From Erpobdella octoculata (Eukaryota; Annelida; Clitellata; Hirudinida; Erpobdellidae), in NCBI GenBank assembly GCA_963978895.1, contig OZ022247.1, forward strand, positions 19,841,427 through 19,905,426: a stretch of DNA of 64,000 bases. Direction: 5' to 3'. The notes beneath the pieces are model-generated. The model was not told the origin of the DNA, ran no database searches, and saw only the letters and a list, made by a program, of their open reading frames with translations. A program made the position numbers and the translations under genes. Positions within the stretch are counted from its first letter, which is position 1. Every line of letters starts with the position of its first letter. Positions 52,912 to 63,394 of the stretch are shown here, in pieces.

Positions 52912-53199
52912 ATTATTTGTTTATTATGACAATAACAAGAACTGTTTTGTTTAAATTCATTGTAATATTTTTATTATTGTTTATTGATTCGTTTGTGGAG
53001 TTATGTTTTTTTGTATAATAAATGTGTTTCAATAATTTTATTAATAGTAGTTATTGTAAAAAAAAATCAGGTGGGCCTCCGCAAGCATTCGTTAAATTGG
53101 GCCCCGCAATTCGTAAGGCCGGCCCTGCATGAAACCGTTTCACTTTTTTGGCCCACCCTGTATAAAAATAACTGCTTTTCTTGTGTCTGTCTTTTATGC

Positions 53200-53491
53200 A
53201 AATCCAACCGGGAACGGAAAAGTGAACGGAAACGGGAAAGCAACCGGGAACGGAAAAGTGAACGGAAACGGGAAAGCAACCGGAAATGTTAAAGCGACCA
53301 AGAACGGGAGAGCGAACGGGAACGAGAAAGCGACCGGGAGCGAGAGAGCGAGCGGGAAAGGGAGAGGAAGCGAGGAGCAGGAAAACGAGCAGGATCGAGA
53401 AAACAAGCGGAGAAGGAAACGAGATCAAGAGAGAAAAACGATAAAAAACCTCTAAAAGCCCTGTCAAAGCCGGGTAACCCCGCTACGCTAG
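53200..53491 (+). mobile_element. Helitron 3' end, second family
   Basis: GGGAACGGAAAAGTGAACGG-type repeats, then AAAAACCTCTAAAAGCC and CCCCGCTACGCTAG before T. The same tail as the copies ending at 28784 and 35925. No 5' TC terminus is evident, so probably truncated; the proximal part has 33-bp near-identical tandem units. Confidence 0.7.
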
Positions 53492-54027
53492 TATATCCAG
53501 AAATAAATAAATAGCTACGGATTTATAGTGCAGAACACGCATAGTCGTCTCGTCTTGATTTGTTTTTCTTTTATACGCATTCGGGCGATGTCTGATTTTT
53601 GCAGAAATTAATGATATGATCGAGCAAGATGCGTTATTTTCATTAATTGCTTCAGGTTGTACATTTTTTGGTTTAATTAAATTAACTACAAAGAGTTGGC
53701 TGCATCAAAGCCAAGCTTTCTACTCTCTAAAAAAGAGCAGATCTATTTATAATATAATAGTTTCATTTTACTATTTTACATTATTTTAAATAAGGTATGT
53801 AAAATAATAATAATTAGTAATCTAATCATGAAAACATAATTTTTCCCGAAAGTGAAAGATTATCTCTCATTTAAAAATAGCTATTTAATTTCACTAAACT
53901 AAGTTTTTGTTATTTAACTATGATCTGCAGTGTATAATAATTAAAGAGCATTGTATAATTATATGTATATATATTTTTTTATTATGTTGCTTTTGCTTCT
54001 TAGTTTTACTTTATCCTTATCTTTGGC
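53492..54027. other. Non-coding spacer
   Basis: AT-rich; no gene or element boundary recognised. Confidence 0.4.
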
Positions 54028-54946
54028 AGTGATGGGCAACAAACTACATTCAAGTAGTTAAACTTTTCTGTAGTTACATTTACTTTTTAGTAGTTAAACT
54101 ATGTAGTTAACTACTTTTTGTCAGAGGTAGTTTAACTAAAGTAGTTAAATACTGTAAAGTAGTTAACTACTTTTAACTACTTTTTTCTATAAACTTGTAC
54201 ACTAATACAGGCCTAATACAGCAATGCAATGGTTTGATGACATAGTTCCTTTATAAGATGGTCTTCTAAAGAATCATTAGAATCATCTTCAACTGTCTTT
54301 AAAATAATTTTTTAAATGAATATAGTATCACTCATTAAAACATTTTTTAATGCCCCATATGCCAATTTTTCAAGATAGTCTTTAGTTATAAATAACTAAA
54401 TAATAATAATAAATATAAAAATAACATGAATATAATATAAATATAAATGTTTATTCAATCAGGAGATCTGTTGTCAGTTAATGGACTTGAGGGACTTGAA
54501 AATGGGGAGGACCAATCTGGTGTTGGATCAGTGAATGTTTGTGAGCACTGCAACAAGATATTTTTAAAGAACAGTAATTATCAGACACATCTGAGGACAC
54601 ATACGGGTGAAAAACCTTTTGTTTGCTGTATCTGTACAAAGCAATTTGCGAGGGCAGACTATTTGAAAGCTCATCTCATCAGTCACTCTGGCGCTCGCCC
54701 ATACACGTGTGGCATTTGTGAAAAAGTATGATTTTTCAAAATTTTGTATTCGGATGAATTTAGGACAACTTATTTATTATGGAATAATTTCTGAAAATCT
54801 TAAAAATAATAGAAATGTGGTATGAATGTTTTGTGCAAGAGTTTTGGCAAGATCAATTTAGTAGTTTTTTTTGCTCTAATTTAAAGTAATTTTTGTTTTT
54901 TGGTTCATTCAAGTAGTTTTTACTTTGTTGCATTGTCATTTAATTG
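54028..54946. mobile_element. Possible hAT-like flanks around a zinc-finger exon
   Basis: Left sequence CAGTGATGGGCAACAAAC with GTAGTTAAACTA repeats looks like a hAT end. About 54905-54946 reads in reverse as GCAACAAAGTAAAAACTAC with an ATTCAAGTAG counterpart. The outer right tip (ATGACAAT read inward) does not match well and no target duplication was found. Confidence 0.35.
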
Positions 54947-57900
54947 GAAAACTTTCTGTAGTGTATTTTATATCAATTTTTGTGAGTAATACATTGTGCT
55001 GTGACAAATGACAACTGAAACATTAAAAATAATTAGCACATTTTTGTTAAATATTTTTGATTTTAAAAGAAATTATTTGGTTTCACTCGATTGTAATTAA
55101 ATTCTTGTTGAAAAAGTGAATAGGTTTTTGACAGGTTCCTCACACAAAGCCATTTAATTAAACTTCTTTGGCCAAAACTGTCAAATCAAAGTTCCCAGCT
55201 TTAAAATTATTATATTAGAAATAAAATATTACTTTATTTGATATTATTAAATTGCAGCTTCAGTTGGGAGCTGAGGTAATTCGAAATGAAATGAAATATA
55301 GCATTATAACCAAATGAATTGAAATATAGCATTATAACCAAATGAAATGAAATATAGCATTATAACGAAATAAAATGAAATATAGCATTATAACGAAATG
55401 AAATGAAATATAGCATTATAACGAAATGAAATGAAATATAGCATTATAACAGAGGTGGGCAAACTACGGCCCGCCAAAGTATTTTATGCGGCCCGTTTAG
55501 AATTTTTCGCTAAATTTTTGAAATTGTTATTTAGATTATCGGCTTTGATTTAAATAAATTATATTAACGTTTTTTTTTGTTGGTTGTTTTTACATAAAAC
55601 TCACAACATCCCTATTCGCAACTGTGTTCGCGCTTAACCAAAAGTTAGTTTTGTTTACATTTTGAAAGGTTTTAAACATTGTAATTTGAAAGTGAATAGA
55701 ATAAGCGTTGATTTAACCATGAGTGCTGCCAAGAAAAGAAAAATTGAGGACGAATGTCGTGTTTTTAATGAAGATTGGACTGATAAGTACTTCTTCGCAA
55801 ATGTTAGGGACAAGGCTGTCTGTTTGCTGTGCCATGAGTGTGTGAGTGTCTTTAAAGAGTATAATTTAAAAAGACACTACCAAACAAAACATTTGAATTT
55901 TGGGCAAAATTTAACGGAAAAAGAGAGAAAAATAAAATGCCAGGAGTTGGTTAACAATTTAAAGAAGATGCAAACTGTTTTCACCAAACAGTCTGTAATA
56001 CAAGATGCTGCAACCAAAACTAGTTTGGTGCTGTCTCACATGATTGCAAAACGAAACATACTTCTCATTGATTATAATTGTATTCTGGTCAGATTGTATG
56101 CAAATTCAATTCCTTGTTCTTCATAATTACTATGATAGTAACAATAAACTTTTCTTGAAATGATTATTAATAATAAAATCTTATTTTTGTTCACTTTTTT
56201 GTTTCAGTTCATATTCTAAATGTGAAATAAAACAAGAAATACATGAGACTTTCAAACTTGTAAATTTTTATTAAAATAGAGAAAATATATATGCGGCCCG
56301 CGATAACAAAAAAGTTTTCAATGTGGCCCTCCGTAGAAAATGTTTGCCCACCCCTGCATTATAACGAAATGAAATGAAATATAGCATTATAACGAAATGA
56401 AATGAAATATAGCATTATAACCAAATGAAATGAAATATAGCATTATAACCAAATGAAATGAAATATTGCATTATAACCAATTGCAGACATTCACACATGT
56501 GAGCAGTCTCAACACCCACATACGAATCCACACGGGGGAGCGACCGTACGCCTGTCACGTCTGTCCGCGATCGTTTACCAAGTCGTCGGACCTCCAGCGA
56601 CATCTGGACATTCACAGGGAGAAGCTCTTTACGTGTTTCATGTGTGACAAACGATTTGCTCGGGTTATAACTCTTAAGAAACATCTGGAAAGGTAAGATT
56701 GATTTGATTATTGCATTACTCAGTTTTGTAAACAGCTATCTAATAAAAAAAAATGGGGATAATAAATGTAAAACAACTCCACCGGTATGCACAGATATTT
56801 CTGCACTAAAGTTAACGTTTTTGGAAAGTGATTGTCATTATCTCTCCAGAATTGAAGATTATCCGCATTCATCGATAAAGAAGTTTCTGCAGGATATGTT
56901 TCCAACTCACTAGAATTACAAATAACTAACATTTAATGTCTACACGTTTTTGCTATTGCGACTGTCATCATCACCAAGTATTATGTATTTTTTTACTTTG
57001 GAAAGTTGCTGGTGCGATTTGGTGTGAAGTCTTTTTCCATCGTACAGGTTGTTGAAAGCTATTTATCAGCCGATCCCGTTCGATGATTTGTCATTCAAAC
57101 TCCACCCAAACCACGCCAGAAGATGTATATGTACCAGTATGCTAGACCGGGTACCCGAGCTTGTCTATTAGAATTTATCATCTATGATTGAAAAAGCGCT
57201 AGATCTACCAGTCTTATATAATGACCTCTGAATATAACATACCCATTTCTGTGGTGCCTTGAAGTACGATATAGCAAGATTATACTGTTATATCATTTCA
57301 GCTTTTGAGTGGACAAAAAAGATTCAAGATTTTTGGTGATACTGAGAACAATTAAAATTTTTGTCTTTAAATACATGTCGATTTTCTTGAAAACTTTCTT
57401 TTGGTGCTTTAACTTTTGAAAAAAGAGATCAATTTTTAGAATATCTTTGCAATATGAGAAACAAGCCTTCTAAATGACACCATGAGCTAGTTTTGACATT
57501 TGAGAATGTAAGTTAAATCAATACTAAACCGAAATTTAACTCCGCCTCGCTAATTGCGAGCCAGTCCCAAGCCTGGATAAAGGAGGAGGGGCAGTTAAAA
57601 GAATCAAACTTTGATCTACGACAGGAAGTACTTATGTGCTTCCTACATACAGCCAATTCAGTCTTAAAACACTTGGTGTAAAGGACTATAAACTATAATA
57701 AAAAAAAAAAAAAAAATAAAATAAACCGAATTTTTAAAGCTGTTGCCACAGGGTTCTGTTGACAAACATTTGCTATTTTATTTGTAGATTACAATATTAT
57801 AATCAAGAAATATAATTCTTGAAATGTTTGAATTTTATTGTTATATTGCAATGTTTCAATCAAGAAATATGATTTTGTCTGAGAATGTAAATATAAATGA

Positions 57901-58402
57901 TTCCAGGTGTAATGGCAGCTTGGAAGATGTCAGTCCCAGTTCCGCTTCGCCTTGGAAGATGCCTTGCATGTTTATCACAGGAAAATATAAAAAAAAGAAA
58001 TACAAGTATGAAGAAGACGTCGATGAACTTGATTCAGACGAAGATTACGAACCCTTCAGAAGAAGACGAAATTTCCATGCAAATTCAGCTGTAAAAAATG
58101 GTGACCACAGAGAGCTTGAGAAAGCAGATCAACTGATTTTGAATCCAAATGTAGATGGTAACAATGTATTTGTCGAGATCATATCAAAAGAGCACAACGA
58201 AAATATCTCCAGTGAAATGTCTCATGAATCTCCTAACATGAGTTCATATGCTCCTATTAGAAATACATTAGCACGAGAAATAGGCAATGAGTTCCTCATA
58301 GGCAATGGTAGAACCTTGTTTGATTCATCTACAAGCATCAGCTTGCCATTGCAGACATTTCCACTTGAAATAGGAATGCTTAACATTGCTCAGTTCCAGT
58401 GA
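54463..58402 (+). CDS. C2H2 zinc-finger protein, 3' exons
   Basis: Probable nuclear DNA-binding regulator. Exons 54463-54725, 56487-56692 and 57907-58402 join in phases 0 and 2 to give about 321 residues; the 5' exon(s) are not identified, since the first exon here starts in phase 1. Five fingers: CEHC...HLRTH, CCIC...HLISH, CGIC...HIRIH (split by the first intron), CHVC...HLDIH, and CFMC...HLERC, the last a C2HC variant. Linkers TGEKPF and TGERPY are canonical, GARPY and REKLF divergent. The tail has a basic patch (KYKKKKYKYEE), an acidic DELDSDEDYEPF and RRRR, then a low-complexity Ser/Asn-rich end. The 1.8-kb first intron holds a minisatellite with a hAT MITE. Orthology is not assigned. 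Confidence 0.85.
55450..56356. mobile_element. hAT (Charlie-like) element, internally deleted
   Basis: Left CAGAGGTGGGCAAACTACGG, right read inward CAGGGGTGGGCAAACATTTT, with GCGGCCCG blocks inside both ends. Flanked by CATTATAA (55442-55449, 56357-56364); because the target is a tandem repeat of that string, the duplication is not independent proof. Encodes a BED-finger fragment. Confidence 0.9.
55719..56126 (+). pseudogene. hAT N-terminal BED-finger fragment
   Basis: Starts MSAAKKRKIEDECR; a BED-like finger follows with VCLLCHECVSVFKEYNLKRH and a YQTKHLNF pair, then a coiled segment KERKIKCQELVNNLKK. This is the N-terminus of GTF2IRD2/ZBED-like hAT transposases, which binds element ends. 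After about residue 108 the family similarity stops and a short unrelated tail runs to the stop, so the RNase H-like core and hATC domain were deleted. Confidence 0.8.
57541..57717 (+). mobile_element. LINE or SINE 3' end with poly(A)
   Basis: Contains GCTAATTGCGAGCCAGTCCC, a block with ACAGGAAGTACTTATGTGC and AAGGACTATAAACTATAAT, then a run of A. The inverted counterpart is at 11.10-11.32 kb. The poly(A) and shared 3' block suggest a retrotransposon tail. In the second intron of the zinc-finger gene. Confidence 0.6.
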
Positions 58403-58541
58403 TATATGAAATCAGAAAGAGAAGCGGACAGTTGCAATTGTAAACAAACTTTTGTTTCGAATGATAGACAAAAAATTGTTAAGTCAAAGTGTAAAATTAA
58501 TGTAATATTGTGTTTATAATCCTTTAATATTTATATTACGT

Positions 58542-59022
58542 TTATTCCCTTTCAAAATTAAATTTGACAGATTTTAGCTTGTTCTCAAATTTTGGTGTGG
58601 TCGTTATTTCAAAGTCAACTTTAGAATTTCTATAGTTCACTAGGTTTTTTAAAAGTATTTCTGACTCCCATTTATGAGATGATAAATGATCTGCTTCTTC
58701 ACTTTGTCCTGTTGCTGAAAGTGTGTTTCTGATGTTTTGATCTTCTGTTATGAGCTTCCATGCCATTTCCTTGTCCAATTGGTCACTCATGAGGAAATGA
58801 CCCAACAGCCTTACATCAGAACGGTTGATCGAAACAAGTTAGAGCAGAAAATATACAGGACATGTCAGTGGGGTTTAAATCAATGACAGAAAGCAGTTTT
58901 ATGTCTAAAATCAATATCAATTCTCCATCAGGTTTACAAAACAAGTTCCTTGAAACCGGATCAATTCTGCCTTTGCTCTCCACACAAGCACACGATACCA
59001 ATTTCCGAGGAAAGGTTGACAT
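58542..59022 (-). pseudogene. Unidentified coding remnant, two frames
   Basis: Minus-strand reading begins with KLVSCACVESKGRIDPVS and DLNPTDMSCIFSALTC, then runs into a stop (59022-58816). The next block, in another frame, continues with GHFLMSDQLDKEMAWKLI and EDQNIRNTLSATG to a stop at 58542. Amino-acid composition looks genuine and the blocks are contiguous, so either a frameshift has broken one exon or an unrecognised junction lies near 58810. I do not recognise the family. It converges with the zinc-finger gene, about 140 bp apart. Confidence 0.4.
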
Positions 59023-59440
59023 AAGATTGTTACATTAAAAGAAATTGGCACTTTTCATGTTATGGACATGGTTTCAATATCAATAGTTGACTGAAACCAA
59101 GACATTTGGATTCGATTGTCTCAAATTGAGTTGGATTTTGAGAAATCATTTTATGGCAAAGGCCAAACTGATATCCAAGTTAAATAGTATTTAATACTAT
59201 TTAATACACTTTCTGCATATCCTTCTTTCCTCGGAGGAGTTTAAAAATTAACTAAAATCATCCAACTTATAGGGTGTAACTAAATACGGCATCAGACGCA
59301 TCGGACCTAAATCTAGCCCAAGGGTTTGACTTGTGTTATGTAATATCATTAACAGGCAGAAACTATTACTCAACATTCAACGGGCTCTACTGTGTTGTAT
59401 AATAGGCCTTCTTCATTGCATAACAGATCCGATGTCTTAT

Positions 59441-61119
59441 ACATGGACGTCTATATAATAGCATCTGGACAATCAGCCAAATCCTTATGAGCTGTTGTGT
59501 TGTACCCAGTTGGTCCCATATCTATTTAGCTGTTTGTATTCGAGTAGTTCGGTCTGCGTTTGGATTTATAGTTATAAAGCCTGTACTGGTTACTTTTAAC
59601 ATTGAAAATGTTGATAACATTGAAATATCTATATATATAAAAGAACATGTCCTGACTGACTGACAGATGACTGACTGATAATCAACGCCGAGCTCAAACG
59701 CCTCATCCTAGGAACGTGAAATTTGGAACTTATATTACTTTTATAGCGTAAACATCCGCTAAGAAAGGATTTTTGAAAATTTTGCTCCTGAGGGGAAAAA
59801 ACTGGAAAACAAACTTTTTTCTAAACATTTTTTCTAAAAATTTTTTCTGAAATTTGGTATATAGATTCTTTTTGAAAAATAAAAAGATACATGTTTCACC
59901 ATTTTTTGAAAATTCGGTTTCCCGGACCTCAAATGTGGGTTGGAACATTGGGTTATTTGGTTTTTAAAGTAGCTTCTACTCAAAAACTGTTAATGCTACA
60001 GGAGTAAAAATTAGTATTTAGTTTCTACTCCAAAAATAATGAAATACGTGTTTTAGCATTTTTTGAAAATTTGGTTTCCAGGACTTCAAATGTTGGGTGG
60101 AAAATAGGGCTATTTGTCTTTTATAGTAACTGCTACTCAAAAACAGTAAATACCACAGATGTAAAAATTATTATTTAGTTTCTTTTCTAAAAATAAAGAT
60201 ATACGTGTTTCACCATTTTTCACAAATTTGGTTTCCCGGACCTCAAATGTGGGTTGGAAAATTGGGTTATTTGGTTTTTAAAGTAGCTGCTACTCAAAAA
60301 CTGTGAATGCTACAAAAGTAAAAATTAGTATTTAGTTTCTACTCTAAAAATAATGATATACGTGTTTCACCATTTTTTGAAATTTGGTTTTCAGGACCTC
60401 AAATGTGGGGTGGAAAAAAGGTTTCTTTGGTTTTTAAAGTAACTGCTACTCAAAAACTGTGAATGCTACAGATGTCAAAATTAGTATTTAGTATATACTC
60501 AAAAAATAATGATATAAGTGTTTCAACATTTTTTAAAAATTTGGTTTCCAGGACCTCAAATGTGGGGTGGAAATAAGGGTTATTTGATTTCAAAATAACT
60601 GCTACTCAAAAACTGTAAGTGCTACAAATGTAAAAATTAGTATTTTGAAGTTTTGTGCCGGTTAAAAGTAGCTAAGTCCAGTTTATCACCGGCCGGGTCA
60701 AGCCTTTATTTTAGAGTCTTCACACGGGCCAGGCCAAACCTTAAATCAAGGTGGGACGGGCCGAGATTTTTCACCAAGTATATAGATGTTTTAGTGATTT
60801 TAAAGTTTTATTTGGGCCGGGCTAAACCTGAAGTCAAGGTGGGACGGGCCAAAGTTTTTCATCAAGTATATAGAACTTCTAGGCCTGTAAAAAGGGGCCG
60901 GGCCTAATTCAGACGGGCTGTGCCGGGCCAGAAGTTCGAGTTTTTAAAACGGACTGGGCTAAGTTGTCGACGGGCCTAGCCGAGACCTAAACAATTGATC
61001 TCTACTATGGATGCACTGTTCAAACTCTCTAATTTCATGCGAGCGAAGCCGCTACGGGCACTGCTAGTTTATTAATATTTATCGTTGAAATTACGCTACT
61101 ATTATATAGACGTCCATGT
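59441..61119. repeat. 21-bp inverted repeat flanking a Helitron
   Basis: ACATGGACGTCTATATAAT at 59441 is mirrored at 61119 as its exact reverse complement (21 bp). Looser matches (ATCCGATG and TAGGTCCGATGC strings) extend outside. The Helitron at 59628-61067 lies between, probably inserted into an older hairpin element. Confidence 0.65.
59628..61067 (+). mobile_element. Non-autonomous Helitron, complete
   Basis: 5' TCTATATATATAAAAG after A; 3' GGGCACTGCTAG before T. Same family as the copies at 7932 and 12411, with fewer internal repeats and small differences in the GC-rich tail (for example GGACTGGGCTAAG). 1,440 bp, no coding. It lies over 45 kb from its nearest full-length relative, so this is a mobile family and not local duplication. 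Confidence 0.9.
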
Positions 61120-61438
61120 CTTATATGAATGGAATGGTTAGGTCCGATGCGTCCGGTACAAAGTGTGATGTATTACAAGCTTGAAATGTATAGTCCGATG
61201 CATTGGTTGTTAGGTCTCAGATGATGCTTACGATAAACGATGCGTTGATTATTAGCTATGGTTTTTAAATGCCTTGAATTATATCCGATGCTATCACTGT
61301 CGTCTGCTCGCGTCAACGTTAATAGAAAATTAGATGACTTTGTGGGAAAGAACTAAAATAATCGCAAGGTAATTTTTGAAGCCCTATTTGGTAAATTGGG
61401 ACTAATTTCAATGACCGACATCATTAGTTTTTGACCAG

Positions 61439-61664
61439 GTTACAACGGGAGTGGGAATCCCATCGTTTATCTCCCGGTTCTTGGATAAAACTAACACCTA
61501 GTCAACAGGAGAAAGCCATTTCAAAATGTTTCCGACTACCGGGGATTCCGACTGCGGTTAGTTCCGATGGGATGCTGACTATCCCGACTACGCCGGGCGC
61601 GGGCAAAAAATTGAATCAAAGGACACGTTGCCGCGCAAATAGAACTAAAACAACTTTTCAGTGA
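61439..61664 (+). CDS. Possible 3'-terminal exon, unidentified gene
   Basis: After a TTTTTGACCAG acceptor an open reading begins LQREWESHRLSPGSWIKL and continues to a basic end (NQRTRCRANRTKTTFQ), stop at 61662-61664. Base composition is clearly more GC-rich and less repetitive than the surroundings, and AATAAA lies at 61733, about 70 bp past the stop, as for a last exon. The start phase is 2. No upstream exon was recognised in this window and no family was recognised. Confidence 0.4.
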
Positions 61665-61732
61665 AAGAAGCCATGAACGCTTTCACTAGTGCAAATTAAG
61701 ATTGTTCATTTTTTTTTAACTTTTCTTCTTCA

Positions 61733-61738
61733 ATAAAC
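61733..61738 (+). promoter_or_regulatory. Possible polyadenylation signal
   Basis: AATAAA about 70 bp after the stop of the putative terminal exon. Confidence 0.4.
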
Positions 61739-62370
61739 GTTTTTTCTATATAAACGCGTCTGACATATTTTAACGGATCGTATATATTTCAAGGCATTAA
61801 AAACTTTCTTAGTGTTGCTCAATATTTTAACAAGTTTTATTCGACACCCGAGCTATATAATATAAAACCCTCTAACTAACGGCTAACATGCCTAACAGTT
61901 ATTATCAGCCTAAATAATTTAATGTGAGCTTCAACCTATTATTAAATTTTATTAATTGAAAAATTTAAAGATTTTTTTGCTTAAATTTTAAGTTCGCAAG
62001 GATGAAATGGAGTGCTAAAATGGCGGCAGCGAGAGGCTAGAAAAATTATAATACATTTAATAGGCTTGGCTTAGCACGATTCAGTTATATATACCTATAG
62101 AGAGAGATCAGTGGAGCACAATCAAACGGGAAAAAAGAAATAAGTTAACGAAACAAATGTCAAAATGTACAAAAATAAGTTTTCTAGGTTTGAATTTTTT
62201 GACAAATTTCAATTTTTAATGTTAAAAAATATTGGTATTGGGTATTGACTAATTTTTGGTTCAAACGTGTCGGCGATACCAAATCAATTCTTCTCAGTAA
62301 AAGTATTGACAATACCATTCCCAATAACGAAAAGTTATTGGTATTTGGACAATACCAATCTTAACATCCC

Positions 62371-62456
62371 TGGCTACTAGGCAGTGAGTGCGAGTCGAAC
62401 AGTGAAGTTTTCACATTCAAGGCTAACACTCTACCAACTCAGCTAACCTAGCACCT
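62371..62456 (-). repeat. tRNA-derived sequence
   Basis: Minus strand has a good A box (TAGCTGAGTTGGTAGAGTG) and a B-box-like TGTTCGACTCGCAC. The acceptor-like ends GGTGCTAGG and CCTAGTAGCC pair imperfectly, and the T-arm stem does not close. It is a tRNA pseudogene or SINE head, not a functional tRNA. Confidence 0.6.
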
Positions 62457-63199
62457 GGTAGTGATGCTGCCACGGATGAGTCGGCTGAGGAGGTTGCTGC
62501 CCGGATGTTGCGGAACAGGTGGAAAAGGTTTGTTGGCATGCTGCTGACAAATGGGGGATGTAGGTATTCGGGTTCAGGTATCAAAAAAAGACCTGGTAGT
62601 ACCGAACTTCGGGTTCGGGTCGGATTCCCGTGACATCCCTATAACCAACTAAACACTCAACTTCCATTTACTCAACTTTTAGTTTCATTTGATCATAACC
62701 TCTCTTGTTGGCGCAGTTTTTCAGGAACATTAACTACATTTGATTGCCTTTCTTGTGATTTATCAATGTGTAGCATGCTAAATTGTATGACAAGGCATGT
62801 TCGGGTTCGGATTTTCAACTTTTCGAAGTTTGAAATAATAGCTAAAACTATACTTAAAAAATGTTTTTTACAAACTTTTATTTTTAATGTGTGTGTGTGT
62901 GTCTTTCTCTGTACGCAAATCTTGCAAGTAAGATTTAAGCAGCTTTTTGACTATCTAGGTAGCTGAAATATATAAAAAAACTTAATTCGAATATCTTTCA
63001 TATTTCTAAATCGAGTGTTTTAGAAATAAAAGTGTGTGTTGAAAAACTCGTTTATTTCTTTACTTATTAATTAGATCCAGTCATTAAAACTTATAAAAAT
63101 GTATTAAAATATTGTAAAAGGTGAAAAGGTCATGACACTTAGGGCTTTGCTTCATAACATATATATAGAACTCAACACTCATTAGCGACCAGTTAAGCA

Positions 63200-63342
63200 T
63201 GAAAGGTTGAGTGGGCCTGAACAAATGTAAGTTAGTTAGTTCTTTGCTCAAGAAAACTAAGTGCCCACACCGGAAATCGAACCCGAACACTACGGATATC
63301 CATGACGGTGTCTAATCTAAACCACTAAACCAACACGTCTCA
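63200..63342 (-). mobile_element. tRNA-derived SINE
   Basis: Minus strand: A-box region GTTGGTTTAGTGGTTTAGA, then B box GGGTTCGATTTCC about 50 bp later, then GGCACTTAGTTTTCTTGAGC as body. The spacing fits a Pol III SINE head. The tail is unclear. Confidence 0.7.
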
Positions 63343-63394
63343 CAAAATTAGTTGTTGTTTGTGTTATAAGGGTTTGTTTTTAAGGGCTGGTAGC

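Larger units (their letters stand above)
45627..53127 (+). mobile_element. Autonomous-type hAT with nested insertions
   Basis: Ends CAGGGCCGG and CCGGCCCTG, flanked by CATGAAAC at 45619-45626 and 53128-53135. The left tip is separated from the body by a MULE at 45639-48138; the body resumes after GGCCGGTCT with GGCCCCGC-rich subterminal sequence matching the right end. A piggyBac sits in the transposase. Removing both insertions leaves about 3.5 kb with one transposase gene, a normal size for an autonomous hAT. Confidence 0.93.
45425..53160. mobile_element. Mariner-like MITE, split by the hAT nest
   Basis: Left arm 45425-45626 starts CTTTGGCTGGGCCAAAAAAA; right arm 53136-53160 read inward starts CAGGGTGGGCCAAAAAAG and continues GTGAAACG (left GTGAGACG). 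TA flanks both sides (45423-45424, 53161-53162). Without the inserted hAT the element would be about 230 bp. The left tip has diverged, so confidence is moderate. Confidence 0.6.
55277..56478. repeat. 28-29-bp minisatellite split by a hAT MITE
   Basis: Units containing AATATAGCATTATAAC and (GAAAT)n occur at 55277-55449 and resume at 56357-56478. The hAT lies exactly between two units. Confidence 0.85.

Noticed and set aside
52984..53292. 102-residue plus frame
   Set aside because: Crosses the hAT terminus and mariner arm into Helitron repeats.
53051..53467. 138-residue minus frame and 108-residue plus frame rich in Gly/Asn/Lys
   Set aside because: Repeat body of a Helitron 3' region, with no recognisable domain.
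62371..62456. Functional tRNA gene on the minus strand
   Set aside because: A box is good, but the T arm and acceptor stem do not pair properly.
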